Of a DNA stretch of 64,000 bases, positions 18,674 through 27,359 are shown one piece after another. Position numbers and translations under genes: made by a program. The notes under the pieces are model-generated. The model was not told where the DNA came from, did no database searches, and saw nothing but the letters and a program-made list of their open reading frames with translations. The stretch spans positions 62,001 to 126,000 of the forward strand of contig NZ_RSEJ01000006.1 of assembly GCF_009910675.1 (NCBI RefSeq), in the 5' to 3' direction. This DNA comes from Photobacterium alginatilyticum (GTDB taxonomy: Bacteria > Pseudomonadota > Gammaproteobacteria > Enterobacterales > Vibrionaceae). Positions within the stretch are counted from its first letter, which is position 1. Each line of letters begins with the position of its first letter.

Positions 18674-19996
18674 TTAATGTACTCCCATCAACTTGTTCGG
18701 TAACCACAGCACCACTTCCGGGAACAGCATGCAGAGGATCAAGACACACAGTTTGAGCAGGATAAACGGTGCAATCGAGCGGTAGATATCCATCATCGTC
18801 ACCCCAGGCGGCGCAATGCCCTTGAGATAGAACAACGCAAAGCCGTACGGCGGGGTCTGTACCGCAATCTCGATATTGAGGATCATCAGAATACCGAACC
18901 AAATCGGATCGTAGCCCAGCGACACCGCTATCGGGGTAAACAGCGGGGCGCACATCAAGACAATAATCAGCTCGTCAATGATGAAACCCAACAGCAGCAT
19001 GATCACCTGCAGCAAGATGATCACTCCCAGCGGCGGCAGTCCCAGATCCTGGGTGAACTGAGCCACCATATTCTGTACGCCGCTAAGCATATGGAAATTG
19101 CTGAAAATCGACGCGCCGAGAATGATCCACATCGATACACTTACCAGCATCGCGGTTTCAAACCCGGAGGATTTGAACATCTCGAAGCGGAACCGCTTGA
19201 ACACGACCGCCAATAAAATAGCCCCGATAACCCCTATTGCTCCCGACTCTGTCGGCGTCGCAATACCTGTAATGATGCTGCCCAATACCGCTACGATCAG
19301 CAACAGCGAAAACAGACCGTCACGGGCGGTTCGCACCTTCTGCTTGCCGCTCATCCGGCTCTCCTCGCCGGTACCCAGCGGTGCCTTCGACGGCTTGAGC
19401 TTACAGCTGATGATCACATAGGCCACCAGCAGGGTAATCGAGATCAGAGCCGGGACAATCGCGGCGATAAACATCCGCCCGACCGAGTTCTGGGTCGTTG
19501 CCGAATACATAATCATCGGAATGCTGGGCGGGATCAGAATTCCCAGCCCGCCGCCGGCCATGATCACGCCAAGTGCCAGGCGCTTGTCGTAGCCGCGATC
19601 CAGCATCGGCTTTAAGGCAATACTGCCCGAGGTCATAATCCCTGCACCAATGATCCCGACCATGGCCCCGATCATCGAACACACCCCGATCACGCTGATC
19701 GCCAGCGATCCTCGCAATCGGCCGATCAGCATCTGGCTGGCATTAAACATCGCATCCCCGATCCCTGATCGGGTCAGCAGCTGGCCCATGTAGATATACA
19801 GAGGGATTGCCAACAGAATAAAACTGAAAAAGTTACTCTCAATGGTGGTCGGGATCAGGTTGAAAATCCCTTCCCCCCAGGTCAGGTAGCCCATGCCCAT
19901 GGCGATACCACCAAGCGCCAGCCCTACCGGGGCCCCGAGGGCAAAGCTTGCCAAAATGCAGCCAATCAGCAGCAATGTCAGTACTTCAATACTCAT
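18674..19996 (-). CDS. TRAP transporter large membrane subunit (DctM)
   Basis: Large integral-membrane subunit of a tripartite ATP-independent periplasmic importer, 440 aa, normal length, with about 12 hydrophobic segments and family landmarks such as GIGAGIMTSGSIALKPML and GGGLGILIPPSIPMI. It drives solute uptake with an ion gradient (Na+ in most marine examples). Its start overlaps the DctQ stop by 4 bases (ATGA), so the pair is translationally coupled. The substrate cannot be read from this subunit; neighbouring enzymes suggest an omega-amino acid or dicarboxylate. Confidence 0.95.
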   Translation of the reverse strand: MSIEVLTLLLIGCILASFALGAPVGLALGGIAMGMGYLTWGEGIFNLIPTTIESNFFSFILLAIPLYIYMGQLLTRSGIGDAMFNASQMLIGRLRGSLAISVIGVCSMIGAMVGIIGAGIMTSGSIALKPMLDRGYDKRLALGVIMAGGGLGILIPPSIPMIMYSATTQNSVGRMFIAAIVPALISITLLVAYVIISCKLKPSKAPLGTGEESRMSGKQKVRTARDGLFSLLLIVAVLGSIITGIATPTESGAIGVIGAILLAVVFKRFRFEMFKSSGFETAMLVSVSMWIILGASIFSNFHMLSGVQNMVAQFTQDLGLPPLGVIILLQVIMLLLGFIIDELIIVLMCAPLFTPIAVSLGYDPIWFGILMILNIEIAVQTPPYGFALFYLKGIAPPGVTMMDIYRSIAPFILLKLCVLILCMLFPEVVLWLPNKLMGVH

Positions 19997-20580
19997 ACGT
20001 CCTCCATCCCTGCCGGCGTATAGTTCGATTCTGCCTGTTCACCACAGTGCTCTTCTTCCTGCCCCTGCAAATCCCGCTCGGTAAACAGAAAATAGAGATC
20101 CTGCAACAAATCACTGGTGTACTGCAGGATGAATGCGCCACATGCCACCATCATCATTACCCAGAAGTGAGCCATGGTCGGTGCCCACTCCGACTGTCGG
20201 CGATAGTTAAATTCGATGGCCTCTTCAAACTTGCCAAAGCTCATCATCAGTACCACGGCGAGGAAAAAGATCGCCAAAGCGTAGGAGAACAGATTGAAGA
20301 GAGATTTAAAGCGGGCCGAGACCGAGAGGTAAAACACATCCACATTGATATGCGCTTTTTTCTGCTGAGCCAGGGCACCGCCGAGCGCCGCGATATACCC
20401 AAACAGAAACAGGGAAACATCATAGGCCCAGATAGTCGGGCTACCCAGCACATACCGGGAGAACACCTCGAATCCCACCGCCAGTGCCAGCAACGGCATC
20501 AGCACCGAGGCCGAAAAACCAATCAGGTACACCAACCGATTGACCCCGAGGCAATACCCCTTCATTGCCATCTTAAACAT
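19993..20580 (-). CDS. TRAP transporter small membrane subunit (DctQ)
   Basis: Small four-helix membrane subunit, 195 aa, with the family features AVGFEVFSRYVLGSPTIWAYDVS and AQQKKAHINVDVFY. The start at 20580 is preferred to the ATG three codons upstream (20589) because an AAGGA site then has about 8 bases of spacing. It sits between DctP and DctM. A hairpin between DctP and this gene probably lowers its expression relative to the binding protein. Confidence 0.92.
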   Translation of the reverse strand: MFKMAMKGYCLGVNRLVYLIGFSASVLMPLLALAVGFEVFSRYVLGSPTIWAYDVSLFLFGYIAALGGALAQQKKAHINVDVFYLSVSARFKSLFNLFSYALAIFFLAVVLMMSFGKFEEAIEFNYRRQSEWAPTMAHFWVMMMVACGAFILQYTSDLLQDLYFLFTERDLQGQEEEHCGEQAESNYTPAGMEDV

Positions 20581-20608
20581 ACTTATCATCCTTGAAGCCG
20601 GAGGAAAG

Positions 20609-20633
20609 ACAAAAGGGGCTCTCGCCCCTATAT
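20609..20633 (-). terminator. Partial terminator between dctP and dctQ
   Basis: On the minus strand the sequence reads GGGGC-GAGA-GCCCC followed by TTTTGTCTTT, a short GC stem with a T-rich tail (stem 20615-20628). Placed just after the binding-protein gene, it would let some transcripts stop, giving more binding protein than membrane subunits. Confidence 0.7.
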
Positions 20634-20682
20634 ACCAACCGGAACCTCTAGAGATACTCGCTCCGGCCGGTATTCACCCCAT

Positions 20683-21726
20683 TTACTGCTGAAGAATCTC
20701 AACCAGGCGGCTGCTGTATTTATCCGCCTTGGCGTACTCGCTCCACAGCGAGTTTGCTGCCGTATTCCATTTCTGGATATCTTCCTTGCTCGGCTGCGGA
20801 CTCCACTTCATGCCCTTGGCTTCCATATCTGCCACCGCCTGAGACTCCCACAAACGCGACTTGGTCATCTGCTCACGGGCATGCTGGGCGCTGGCACCAC
20901 GTACAATCGCCTGCAAATCGGCCGGTAGCTTGTTCCAAGCACGCTTGTTTACCACGATAGGCAGAGCCTGTGCGCCCGCTATCGGCAGACGGTACATATA
21001 CTTGGCAACTTCAACATGGTTACCGTCACGATGATCAATCAGGTTACTACCGATAGAGCCATCAATGACCCCGGTTGCCAGGCTGGTATAGATTTCACTC
21101 CAGGACAGCGATGCCGGCGAAGCCCCCAATTTGCGCAGGAACTTACCGTAGGCACCCGGCGCACGAATTTTCATCCCTTTGAAATCATCAATAGAGTTGA
21201 TCGGCGTTTTGGTCAGCACGTAGACAGGTAGCTGAATATAGGGTTCCAGCCACACCAGATTCTGTTTGTCGTACGCCTCTTCCAGTACTTCGCCCCAGCC
21301 TTTCTCATGGAACAAGGCACTAAGCTCACCGACATCATCGGTCATCCCAGGCAAGCCAACTTCGACAACACCCGGAGGAAACTCACCGGCATGCATTGGC
21401 TGGAAAGGAGCACCCATGGTCATCAGGCCGGATTTGACCGAGCCCAGTACGCCTGTCTGGCCAACACCTTCACCGGCATACATGACCTGTACGGCAATAC
21501 GGCCGCCGGACATGGCTTCAATGTTCTCGGCAAAGCTCTTGTACACTTCACCATAGGCTGTACCCCTCGAATACAGGTTCACAAAACGCCAGTTATGCTC
21601 GGCAGAAAAGGCTTCGGGAACCATCGACAACGTGGCCGAAATGGCCAATGTGTAGCCAGCCAGTGTTTTCTTCAAACTTTTGTTTCGCAGCTTGTTCTTG
21701 CGCAGCTTTAGTAGGGTGTTGAACAT
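20683..21726 (-). CDS. TRAP transporter substrate-binding protein (DctP)
   Basis: Periplasmic solute receptor of the TRAP transporter, 347 aa. A signal peptide ends near VPEAFSA (residue ~42) after a basic N-region, which is long for this family. The carboxylate-anchoring arginine motif is seen in GMKIRAPGAYGKFLRKLG and a second landmark in TSLATGVIDGSIGSN. TRAP receptors bind solutes with a carboxylate, consistent with a 5-aminovalerate or glutarate-like substrate (inference from neighbours). First gene of the dctPQM-uspA operon. Confidence 0.94.
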   Translation of the reverse strand: MFNTLLKLRKNKLRNKSLKKTLAGYTLAISATLSMVPEAFSAEHNWRFVNLYSRGTAYGEVYKSFAENIEAMSGGRIAVQVMYAGEGVGQTGVLGSVKSGLMTMGAPFQPMHAGEFPPGVVEVGLPGMTDDVGELSALFHEKGWGEVLEEAYDKQNLVWLEPYIQLPVYVLTKTPINSIDDFKGMKIRAPGAYGKFLRKLGASPASLSWSEIYTSLATGVIDGSIGSNLIDHRDGNHVEVAKYMYRLPIAGAQALPIVVNKRAWNKLPADLQAIVRGASAQHAREQMTKSRLWESQAVADMEAKGMKWSPQPSKEDIQKWNTAANSLWSEYAKADKYSSRLVEILQQ

Positions 21727-22133
21727 GGGTTTTGCTCCTTGTTATTTTTATCCTTCACCTGCTCAAATCCATCGGTTCGAACAGAGACAAGTGCCATGAC
21801 GTCTTTACTTCATCCGTTGCCATGTTGTTACCGATAATTACAACTTATTCACATTTATTAAATTCTTATGTATTCACGTAAAGTTTTAACGCCATCAAAC
21901 CTTTGCCAAACCAATCACTTATGTCTTTAAAAACAGAAAGATAAATAATGATATCGCCCTAAATGACAGGCAAAAAAAAGGCAATACCGAAAGGTATTGC
22001 CAAAACGTCACCACTAGAACATACGTTCAATCAGGCACGACACAAACACAAGCTAAGGTTTATTTCAGGGTAGTTCGTTATAGCTCGGGACCACCCGAGC
22101 CGAAAAATACCGGTACCGGATCAGTATTGGGGG
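21727..22133 (-). promoter_or_regulatory. dctP promoter region with TATTCAC direct repeats
   Basis: This 407-base stretch has no gene. It should contain the dctP promoter. TATTCAC occurs twice (21846-21852 and 21871-21877), 25 bases apart. Its complement GTGAATA also occurs in the inverted repeat beside the LysR gene at 23732. The region is AT-rich, so the match could be chance. The gene-22134 terminator occupies its right part. Confidence 0.4.
21972..22001 (-). terminator. Terminator of the semialdehyde dehydrogenase gene
   Basis: Perfect 9-bp stem GGCAATACC (21980-21988) / GGTATTGCC (21993-22001) with a GAAA loop. On the minus strand it is followed by eight Ts. It lies 133 bases after the dehydrogenase stop. 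Confidence 0.92.
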
Positions 22134-23585
22134 TTACTGATCGACACCGAGGCAGAGATACTTGATTTCCAGGTAGTCCTCAATACCGTACTTGGATCCC
22201 TCGCGGCCGCAGCCGGACTCTTTCACCCCACCAAACGGAGCCACTTCGGTTGAAATTATTCCTTCATTGATACCGATAATGCCGTACTCCAAGGCTTCAC
22301 TGACCCGCCAGATCCGGCTGTTGTCGCGGGAGTAGAAATAGGCTGCGAGCCCATAAGGGGTGTCATTGGCTCGAAGGATCACATCCTCTTCGTCGTTGAA
22401 GCGAAACACCGTCGTTACCGGGCCGAACAATTCCTGGTGGGCGATATTCATTTGCTCGGTCACATCGCTCAGAATGGTCGGCTGGTAAAACTGCTCACCG
22501 ACATCAGCGATCTGACCGCCCAATACCAGATTGGCGCCCTGGCTGATCGCCTCAGTCACCAGAGTATCGACCTTGGCAACCGCCCTGGCGTTAATCAACG
22601 GACCAATCTCCGTCCCGTCCGCCAGGCCGTCACCCAATTTGAGAGCTGCAACAGCCTCGATATAACGGGCCATAAACTGGTCGTACACCGCATCATGAAT
22701 ATACAAGCGATTGGTACACACACAGGTTTGTCCGGCGTTGCGATATTTGGAAACCAGCGCCCCCTGAACCGCTTTGTCCAGATCGGCATCCTCGAAAACG
22801 ATAAACGGGGCATTGCCACCCAGCTCCATCGACACTTTTTTCACAGTATCGGCAGCCTGACGGAGAATATGCTTACCCACCGGGGTCGAGCCGGTAAACG
22901 AGACTTTTCTCACCAGCGGGTGGGTACATAACACTTCACCAACCTCGGCTGGCCGGGCTGTTGTGACCACATTAATGACCCCGGCGGGGATCCCTGCCTG
23001 CTCAGCCAGTTTCGCCATCGCCAGGGCACACAAAGGGGTATCCTCGCCCGGTTTAACCACCACGGTACAACCGGCGGCCAGCGCCGGGCCGACCTTGCGG
23101 GTGATCATCGCCACCGGAAAGTTCCAGGGGGTAATGGCAGTAACGACCCCGACTGGCTGCTTGATGGTAAGATAGCGGTTGCCCGGCATAGCAGCAGGAA
23201 TATGGTCACCGTAAGTACGCTTCGCCTCTTCGGCAAACCATTCGATAAACGATGCGCCGTACATCACCTCGCCATAGGCTTCCTTGTAGGGTTTGCCCTG
23301 CTCTGTTGTTAGCAATTTGGCCAGCTCATCAGCGTGTTCCACAATCAGCCCGAACCAGGCCTTGAGCAAGTTTGCACGGTGTTTGGCCGTCGTTTTTCGC
23401 CAGCCCTGAAGTGCTTTATCTGCAGCGACCACAGCCGCTTGCGCCTCACTGGCGCCCATATCCGGCACTTCAGTAATTAATACACCGTTTGCCGGGTTAA
23501 TCACCGGCAATGTGGCACCGTTGTCTGCTGCGACCCATTGCCCGTTTATATAGGCATGAGACAGAACCAAAGGTAAATCTTCCAT
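22134..23585 (-). CDS. Succinate/glutarate semialdehyde dehydrogenase
   Basis: NAD(P)+-dependent aldehyde dehydrogenase of the GabD/DavD group, 483 aa, a typical length. Seen: ITPWNFP, the catalytic-Glu motif MELGGNAPFIVFEDAD and the nucleophile in GQTCVCTNRLY, where a second Cys flanks the catalytic one. C-terminal GGVKESGCGREGSKYGIEDYLEIKY is typical of succinate semialdehyde dehydrogenases. Next to CsiD and LhgO homologues, glutarate semialdehyde (from 5-aminovalerate) or succinate semialdehyde (from GABA) is the likely substrate. Divergent from the LysR gene at 23732 and separated by a 146-base control region. Confidence 0.9.
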   Translation of the reverse strand: MEDLPLVLSHAYINGQWVAADNGATLPVINPANGVLITEVPDMGASEAQAAVVAADKALQGWRKTTAKHRANLLKAWFGLIVEHADELAKLLTTEQGKPYKEAYGEVMYGASFIEWFAEEAKRTYGDHIPAAMPGNRYLTIKQPVGVVTAITPWNFPVAMITRKVGPALAAGCTVVVKPGEDTPLCALAMAKLAEQAGIPAGVINVVTTARPAEVGEVLCTHPLVRKVSFTGSTPVGKHILRQAADTVKKVSMELGGNAPFIVFEDADLDKAVQGALVSKYRNAGQTCVCTNRLYIHDAVYDQFMARYIEAVAALKLGDGLADGTEIGPLINARAVAKVDTLVTEAISQGANLVLGGQIADVGEQFYQPTILSDVTEQMNIAHQELFGPVTTVFRFNDEEDVILRANDTPYGLAAYFYSRDNSRIWRVSEALEYGIIGINEGIISTEVAPFGGVKESGCGREGSKYGIEDYLEIKYLCLGVDQ

Positions 23586-23682
23586 AACTTAATCATCCGC
23601 TGCTGAGAACTATTACAGGGTTCAAAGAATGATGTTTCAAATCCATTCATAATGCGTAAACAGAATTTTAACAATAAAAAGC

Positions 23683-23700
23683 AGTGAATAAATTTTCACT
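23683..23700 (+). promoter_or_regulatory. Inverted repeat, candidate LysR operator
   Basis: Perfect inverted repeat AGTGAA-TAAATT-TTCACT in the divergent promoter region between the dehydrogenase and LysR genes, 31 bases before the chosen LysR start. LysR-type regulators bind such dyads and usually repress their own gene while activating the divergent one. Confidence 0.5.
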
Positions 23701-23731
23701 GATAAACCTGAAGTTTTATGGGCATAAAACA

Positions 23732-24658
23732 ATGACACGAGCCTCTATCCCGGTAGGACAGATCGGGGATTACGAAATAAAACAGCTGAAGATTTTCAAG
23801 ACAGTTGCCGACTGCGGCGGATTTTCTGCCGCCGAAACAGAACTAAATATTAGCCGCTCGACCATCAGTATTCATATCTCTAACCTTGAGTCGCGCCTCA
23901 ATCTTACCTTGTGTCGTCGTGGACGAGCTGGCTTCGCCCTTACCGAAGAAGGCTCGGTTGTCTATGACGCAACCATTAAGCTACTTGGCGAACTGGATGA
24001 TTTCCGCAATACCATCAACTCTCTCGATACCCAGTTATCCGGTAGCCTGACCGTGCTGTTCAGCGATACTATCAGCCTCGACAACCGCGCCCGGATCCCG
24101 GACGTATTTTGTAAATTCTCTAAGCTGGCGCACGAGGTCTACCTGACTTCCGAAGTAGCCAGAATGACTGAAATTGAGCGAATGGTAATGAGTGAAGAAG
24201 CTGATATCGGCTTTATACCCTACCACCGCAGCCTCGACGGACTGGAGTACCAGCATATTTATTCCGATCACTGCTTCCTCTACTGCAGTCGGGACAACCC
24301 GCTGTATGATCTCCACGAGGACGAACTGAGCGACGAAATTATCGATGGTTTTCCGGTGGTATATGCTGGAATGAAGACCCAGGAGAATATTAACGGCCAT
24401 CTGGCCAACATGAACCTCAAAGCCACCGCCTATAACTATGAATCGCGGCTGGCCTTGCTGTTATCATCGAAGTTTATCGGCTTTTTGCCAGAGAACTATG
24501 CCCAGCCCTATGTCGAAAGCGGCGAGCTTAAAGCTATCGCCCCGGACCGGCGCTTCTATACGCTGGAGATTATGGCGATCACAAAAAAAACCAGCACGGT
24601 AAATAAAGTACGTTCACTGTTTATCAAAACGCTGCTTGATTTCTATCACGAACACTAA
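23732..24658 (+). CDS. LysR-family transcription regulator
   Basis: LysR-type regulator of 308 aa. The N-terminal winged helix-turn-helix is seen at ~15-75 (LKIFKTVADCGGFSAAETELNISRS split by the recognition helix), followed by a periplasmic-binding-like effector domain. The ATG at 23732 is chosen because the alternative GTG at 23684 falls inside the inverted-repeat operator and would add an unusual N-terminal extension; no strong ribosome site is seen for either. Divergent from the dehydrogenase gene, so it probably controls that gene and perhaps the TRAP operon. The inducer is unknown, perhaps an amino- or hydroxy-dicarboxylate pathway intermediate. Confidence 0.9.
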   Translation: MTRASIPVGQIGDYEIKQLKIFKTVADCGGFSAAETELNISRSTISIHISNLESRLNLTLCRRGRAGFALTEEGSVVYDATIKLLGELDDFRNTINSLDTQLSGSLTVLFSDTISLDNRARIPDVFCKFSKLAHEVYLTSEVARMTEIERMVMSEEADIGFIPYHRSLDGLEYQHIYSDHCFLYCSRDNPLYDLHEDELSDEIIDGFPVVYAGMKTQENINGHLANMNLKATAYNYESRLALLLSSKFIGFLPENYAQPYVESGELKAIAPDRRFYTLEIMAITKKTSTVNKVRSLFIKTLLDFYHEH

Positions 24659-24667
24659 TTAGCCTCA

Positions 24668-24717
24668 CGTACTTCGCCCGTCTCCTGATCCCAGGGACGG
24701 GCAAAGTACGCTTTATT
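24668..24717. terminator. Bidirectional terminator between convergent genes
   Basis: Long imperfect stem CGTACTTcGCCCGTC (24668-24682) / GACGGGCaAAGTACG (24696-24710) with one mismatch, followed by CTTTATT. It separates the convergent LysR and lhgO genes. Confidence 0.75.
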
Positions 24718-24763
24718 GCATTATCATCACAACAGCTCACTATCCGTCGAGTGAAACAGATAA

Positions 24764-26014
24764 TCAGGCAGAAGCTTGGACAGGCTCTTCCGCCAAGTCG
24801 TCTTGCTGCTTGTCGGCGACCTTATTACAGATGTAGTTTCCGATCGGAATAGCAGAGGTTGCCGCGGGAGAGGGGGCATTACATACATGCAGGCTTCGAT
24901 GACTCTCGGCAAAGAGAAAGTCATGCACTAAAGTGCCATCTTTCAGCACTGCCTGGGCACGGATACCCGCCGGATACGGCTGCAAATCATCGACTTCAAT
25001 TTTCGGGCAGTATTTATTCACCAATTTGAGATACCCCGGTTTCCACCATGAATTTTTGGTCTCTATCAAACCTATTTTAAGGTGCTTTCCGGTCGCCTTC
25101 CAGAAACCGCTAAAGCCGAGCATATCACCAATATCTTTCAGGCTAATGTTTATCCTGCCGTAACCTTCTCGCTTCCAACCCTGCACCGCATTAGGACCGA
25201 CCGTCACCGAACCGTCAATCATCCGGGTCAGGTGAACACCCAGAAACGGCAAATCCGGATCAGGGATCGGATAAATCAGGTGATTCACTATCTGGTTATA
25301 TTTCTCCGGCAGTCGATAGTATTCGCCCCGATAGGGAATAATCTGAAAATCAGTCTTTATACCTAGCATCCTAGTAACCCGATCCGCCATCAAGCCTGAG
25401 CACGAGATCAGAAACCGACAGACAAAGGCAACACTGTCGCCCTCTTGCCGACAGCGAACACTGATCTCATCTTCGCCCTCGCTCAAATCTTCCACTACCG
25501 TTCCCAGCGCAACTTCGCCGCCTAACATGCGAAACTCATCCGCCATTTTTTCGGTCACCAGACGGTAGTTCACTATGCTGGTCGCCTCGACCAAGATAGC
25601 CCCCAAGCCTTCTATATTGGGCTCTTTGCGCTTTAACTCATCCTGATCAAGCAGCACAACCTCAAGTCCGTTATCCCGGCAGCGTTGATATAGCGCCTGC
25701 ATCCGCTCCATTTCAAGCTCGCTGGTCGCAACCAGCAGCTTGCCGCAGTTCTCGACCGGAATGTCATGCCTAGCACAAAAGCGGGTTGTCGCCTCCACTC
25801 CGGCTTTGCAAAACTCGGCCTTCAGGCTGCCCGGCGGATAATACACACCGGCATGGATCACGCCGCTGTTATGCCCCGTCTGGTGGCGGGACAGGCCAGA
25901 TTCCTTTTCTATCAGCAAAATAGACTTGTCCGGATGGCGCTGCTGCAATTGCCAGGCTGTCGAGACCCCGACAATCCCCCCACCGATAATGATGTAATCG
26001 TAGACCTTACTCAC
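24764..26014 (-). CDS. lhgO: L-2-hydroxyglutarate dehydrogenase/oxidase (LhgO)
   Basis: FAD-dependent oxidoreductase that converts L-2-hydroxyglutarate to 2-oxoglutarate, passing electrons to the quinone pool; 416 aa. Seen: N-terminal FAD dinucleotide motif IIIGGGIVGVSTAWQL, then SGLSRHQTGHNSGVIHAGVYYPPGS and C-terminal NAPSPAATSAIPIGNYI, all characteristic of LhgO. It lies downstream of csiD on the same strand after a 148-base spacer with a strong hairpin. In E. coli the csiD-lhgO pair completes glutarate oxidation, since LhgO regenerates the 2-oxoglutarate that CsiD uses. Confidence 0.95.
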   Translation of the reverse strand: MSKVYDYIIIGGGIVGVSTAWQLQQRHPDKSILLIEKESGLSRHQTGHNSGVIHAGVYYPPGSLKAEFCKAGVEATTRFCARHDIPVENCGKLLVATSELEMERMQALYQRCRDNGLEVVLLDQDELKRKEPNIEGLGAILVEATSIVNYRLVTEKMADEFRMLGGEVALGTVVEDLSEGEDEISVRCRQEGDSVAFVCRFLISCSGLMADRVTRMLGIKTDFQIIPYRGEYYRLPEKYNQIVNHLIYPIPDPDLPFLGVHLTRMIDGSVTVGPNAVQGWKREGYGRINISLKDIGDMLGFSGFWKATGKHLKIGLIETKNSWWKPGYLKLVNKYCPKIEVDDLQPYPAGIRAQAVLKDGTLVHDFLFAESHRSLHVCNAPSPAATSAIPIGNYICNKVADKQQDDLAEEPVQASA

Positions 26015-26037
26015 TCGTTACCACTCCATTGATACCA

Positions 26038-26062
26038 GCTCGCCGCAGTATCTGCGGCGAGC
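26038..26062 (-). other. Strong hairpin between csiD and lhgO
   Basis: Perfect 11-bp stem GCTCGCCGCAG (26038-26048) / CTGCGGCGAGC (26052-26062) with a three-base loop. No T-tract follows on the minus strand, so it is more likely an mRNA stabiliser or processing element than a terminator. Confidence 0.65.
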
Positions 26063-26162
26063 GTATTTCCTTTGTTGTTATGCCATTGCGGGTATTCCGG
26101 CTATCGACTTTGACTTAAACCGATTGCAACTTAACCCTATGATGACTTAAATAAATAGCGGC

Positions 26163-27122
26163 TTAGCGAGTAAAGTGACCACGCTGGCGCAACAGCTCAC
26201 GCTTAAGGCCGGCATGGGCAACAAACTTATCACGACCATGCAACCAGCAGTGATTCTGAACCACCAGCATAGCGCCGACTTTTACCCTGACATTGAAACA
26301 GTTGGTGTCGGTTTCCAGCGACTCACTCATCTGATGCAGATAGAGCCCCTGCTGCATGTTCTGAGGCTGGGCAAACTGGTCGATAAACAGCATATGCGGC
26401 TTGCCGTTACTGTCTTCTTCGAAGAAAACCGGGTGCTCGATGGTGTAACCGACATTCTTGCTCGGCGGCGCACCCCAGACGATATTCTGCTTGGCCATCG
26501 GGTGATGGTAAAAACGCTCCAGATCCTGCCACTCGTCCACATGGAGCAACAAGGAATCCCCCATCTCCATGTTTTTCTCATCCATCTTCATCATCAGGAC
26601 GAAATCAGTTCGCTCATTGACGTAGGTGCCGTCATTGTGAAGCTCCATCCGGCGATGGGCCTGGCGCAGGTAGCTGTCACTGCTGTCTTCGTTCTTTACC
26701 GTGAAGCGGGCATAGTACTTGCCGTACATCGCATCAAAATTCGGAATACCGATCAGATGGGAAACAGCCGTCGAGAGCTTGACGAAAAAGTCTCGCTGCT
26801 CATCGGTATCTTCATAGGCCGCCTGGGCCAACTCGTCAGCCTGGAGCAGGAAAGCACCGGTTTCACGGTTTGCCATCGTCGCAACCAGGAACTTACCCAG
26901 TTGATAGTCACACGCTTTGTCCAGCGCATCAGCCACGGCATAGCGCAAGAACGGCTTGTATTCCAGCGCCTGCAACTCCCAGTTGGCGCTCAAATCAATA
27001 AAGCGATCCAGGGTATTTTTCTCCAAGGTAACCACTTGCAAGCGCGGGTTGGCAGGATAGGGACTGACCGTAAAACCATGGTACTGGCTGATGCTCTCGT
27101 TCAATGCAGGTGCAATTTTCAT
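26163..27122 (-). CDS. glaH: Glutarate 2-hydroxylase (CsiD/GlaH)
   Basis: Fe(II)/2-oxoglutarate-dependent dioxygenase that turns glutarate plus 2-oxoglutarate and oxygen into L-2-hydroxyglutarate, succinate and CO2; 319 aa, normal length. The metal triad is visible as H162 and D164 (in ELHNDGTY) and H295 (in HCWLHGRDKF), with the 2-oxoglutarate arginine in the following LKRELL region. Together with LhgO it forms a glutarate-to-succinate route. It is transcribed divergently from a LysR gene, with a palindromic operator between the two, whereas E. coli uses the GntR-type CsiR. Confidence 0.95.
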   Translation of the reverse strand: MKIAPALNESISQYHGFTVSPYPANPRLQVVTLEKNTLDRFIDLSANWELQALEYKPFLRYAVADALDKACDYQLGKFLVATMANRETGAFLLQADELAQAAYEDTDEQRDFFVKLSTAVSHLIGIPNFDAMYGKYYARFTVKNEDSSDSYLRQAHRRMELHNDGTYVNERTDFVLMMKMDEKNMEMGDSLLLHVDEWQDLERFYHHPMAKQNIVWGAPPSKNVGYTIEHPVFFEEDSNGKPHMLFIDQFAQPQNMQQGLYLHQMSESLETDTNCFNVRVKVGAMLVVQNHCWLHGRDKFVAHAGLKRELLRQRGHFTR

Positions 27123-27253
27123 GGATAGCTTCCTTTTTGCTTCTAAACAGGCTCTCCGGCCCGGTGAAGTTGACTGACGTTATTGGATAGCCGACCAATT
27201 TCCCTGACCGGCTGTTTTAACAAAACTATAACGAGAACGGGATGATATTAACA

Positions 27254-27281
27254 ATATATGGAAAATATAGTTCCCATATAT
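27254..27281. promoter_or_regulatory. Palindrome between csiD and its LysR gene
   Basis: Perfect inverted repeat ATATATGG (27254-27261) N12 CCATATAT (27274-27281), central in the 237-base divergent promoter region. Its size and place fit a LysR-type operator controlling both directions. Confidence 0.6.
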
Positions 27282-27359
27282 AAAATAGATTAGTGATGAC
27301 ACATGCCTAGGCGACTGGCTAGGCGGATACCTAACGGACAAGGCAGCCAAGGAGCGTAT

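Noticed and set aside
19948..20595. 215-aa open frame on the plus strand opposite dctQ
   Set aside because: Basic, low-complexity-looking translation with no family features; it mirrors the true DctQ gene.
22437..22931. 164-aa open frame opposite the semialdehyde dehydrogenase
   Set aside because: Antisense shadow; no motifs.
26175..27128. 317-aa open frame on the plus strand opposite the glutarate hydroxylase gene
   Set aside because: It is the antisense shadow of glaH, whose active-site residues and family match are clear on the other strand.
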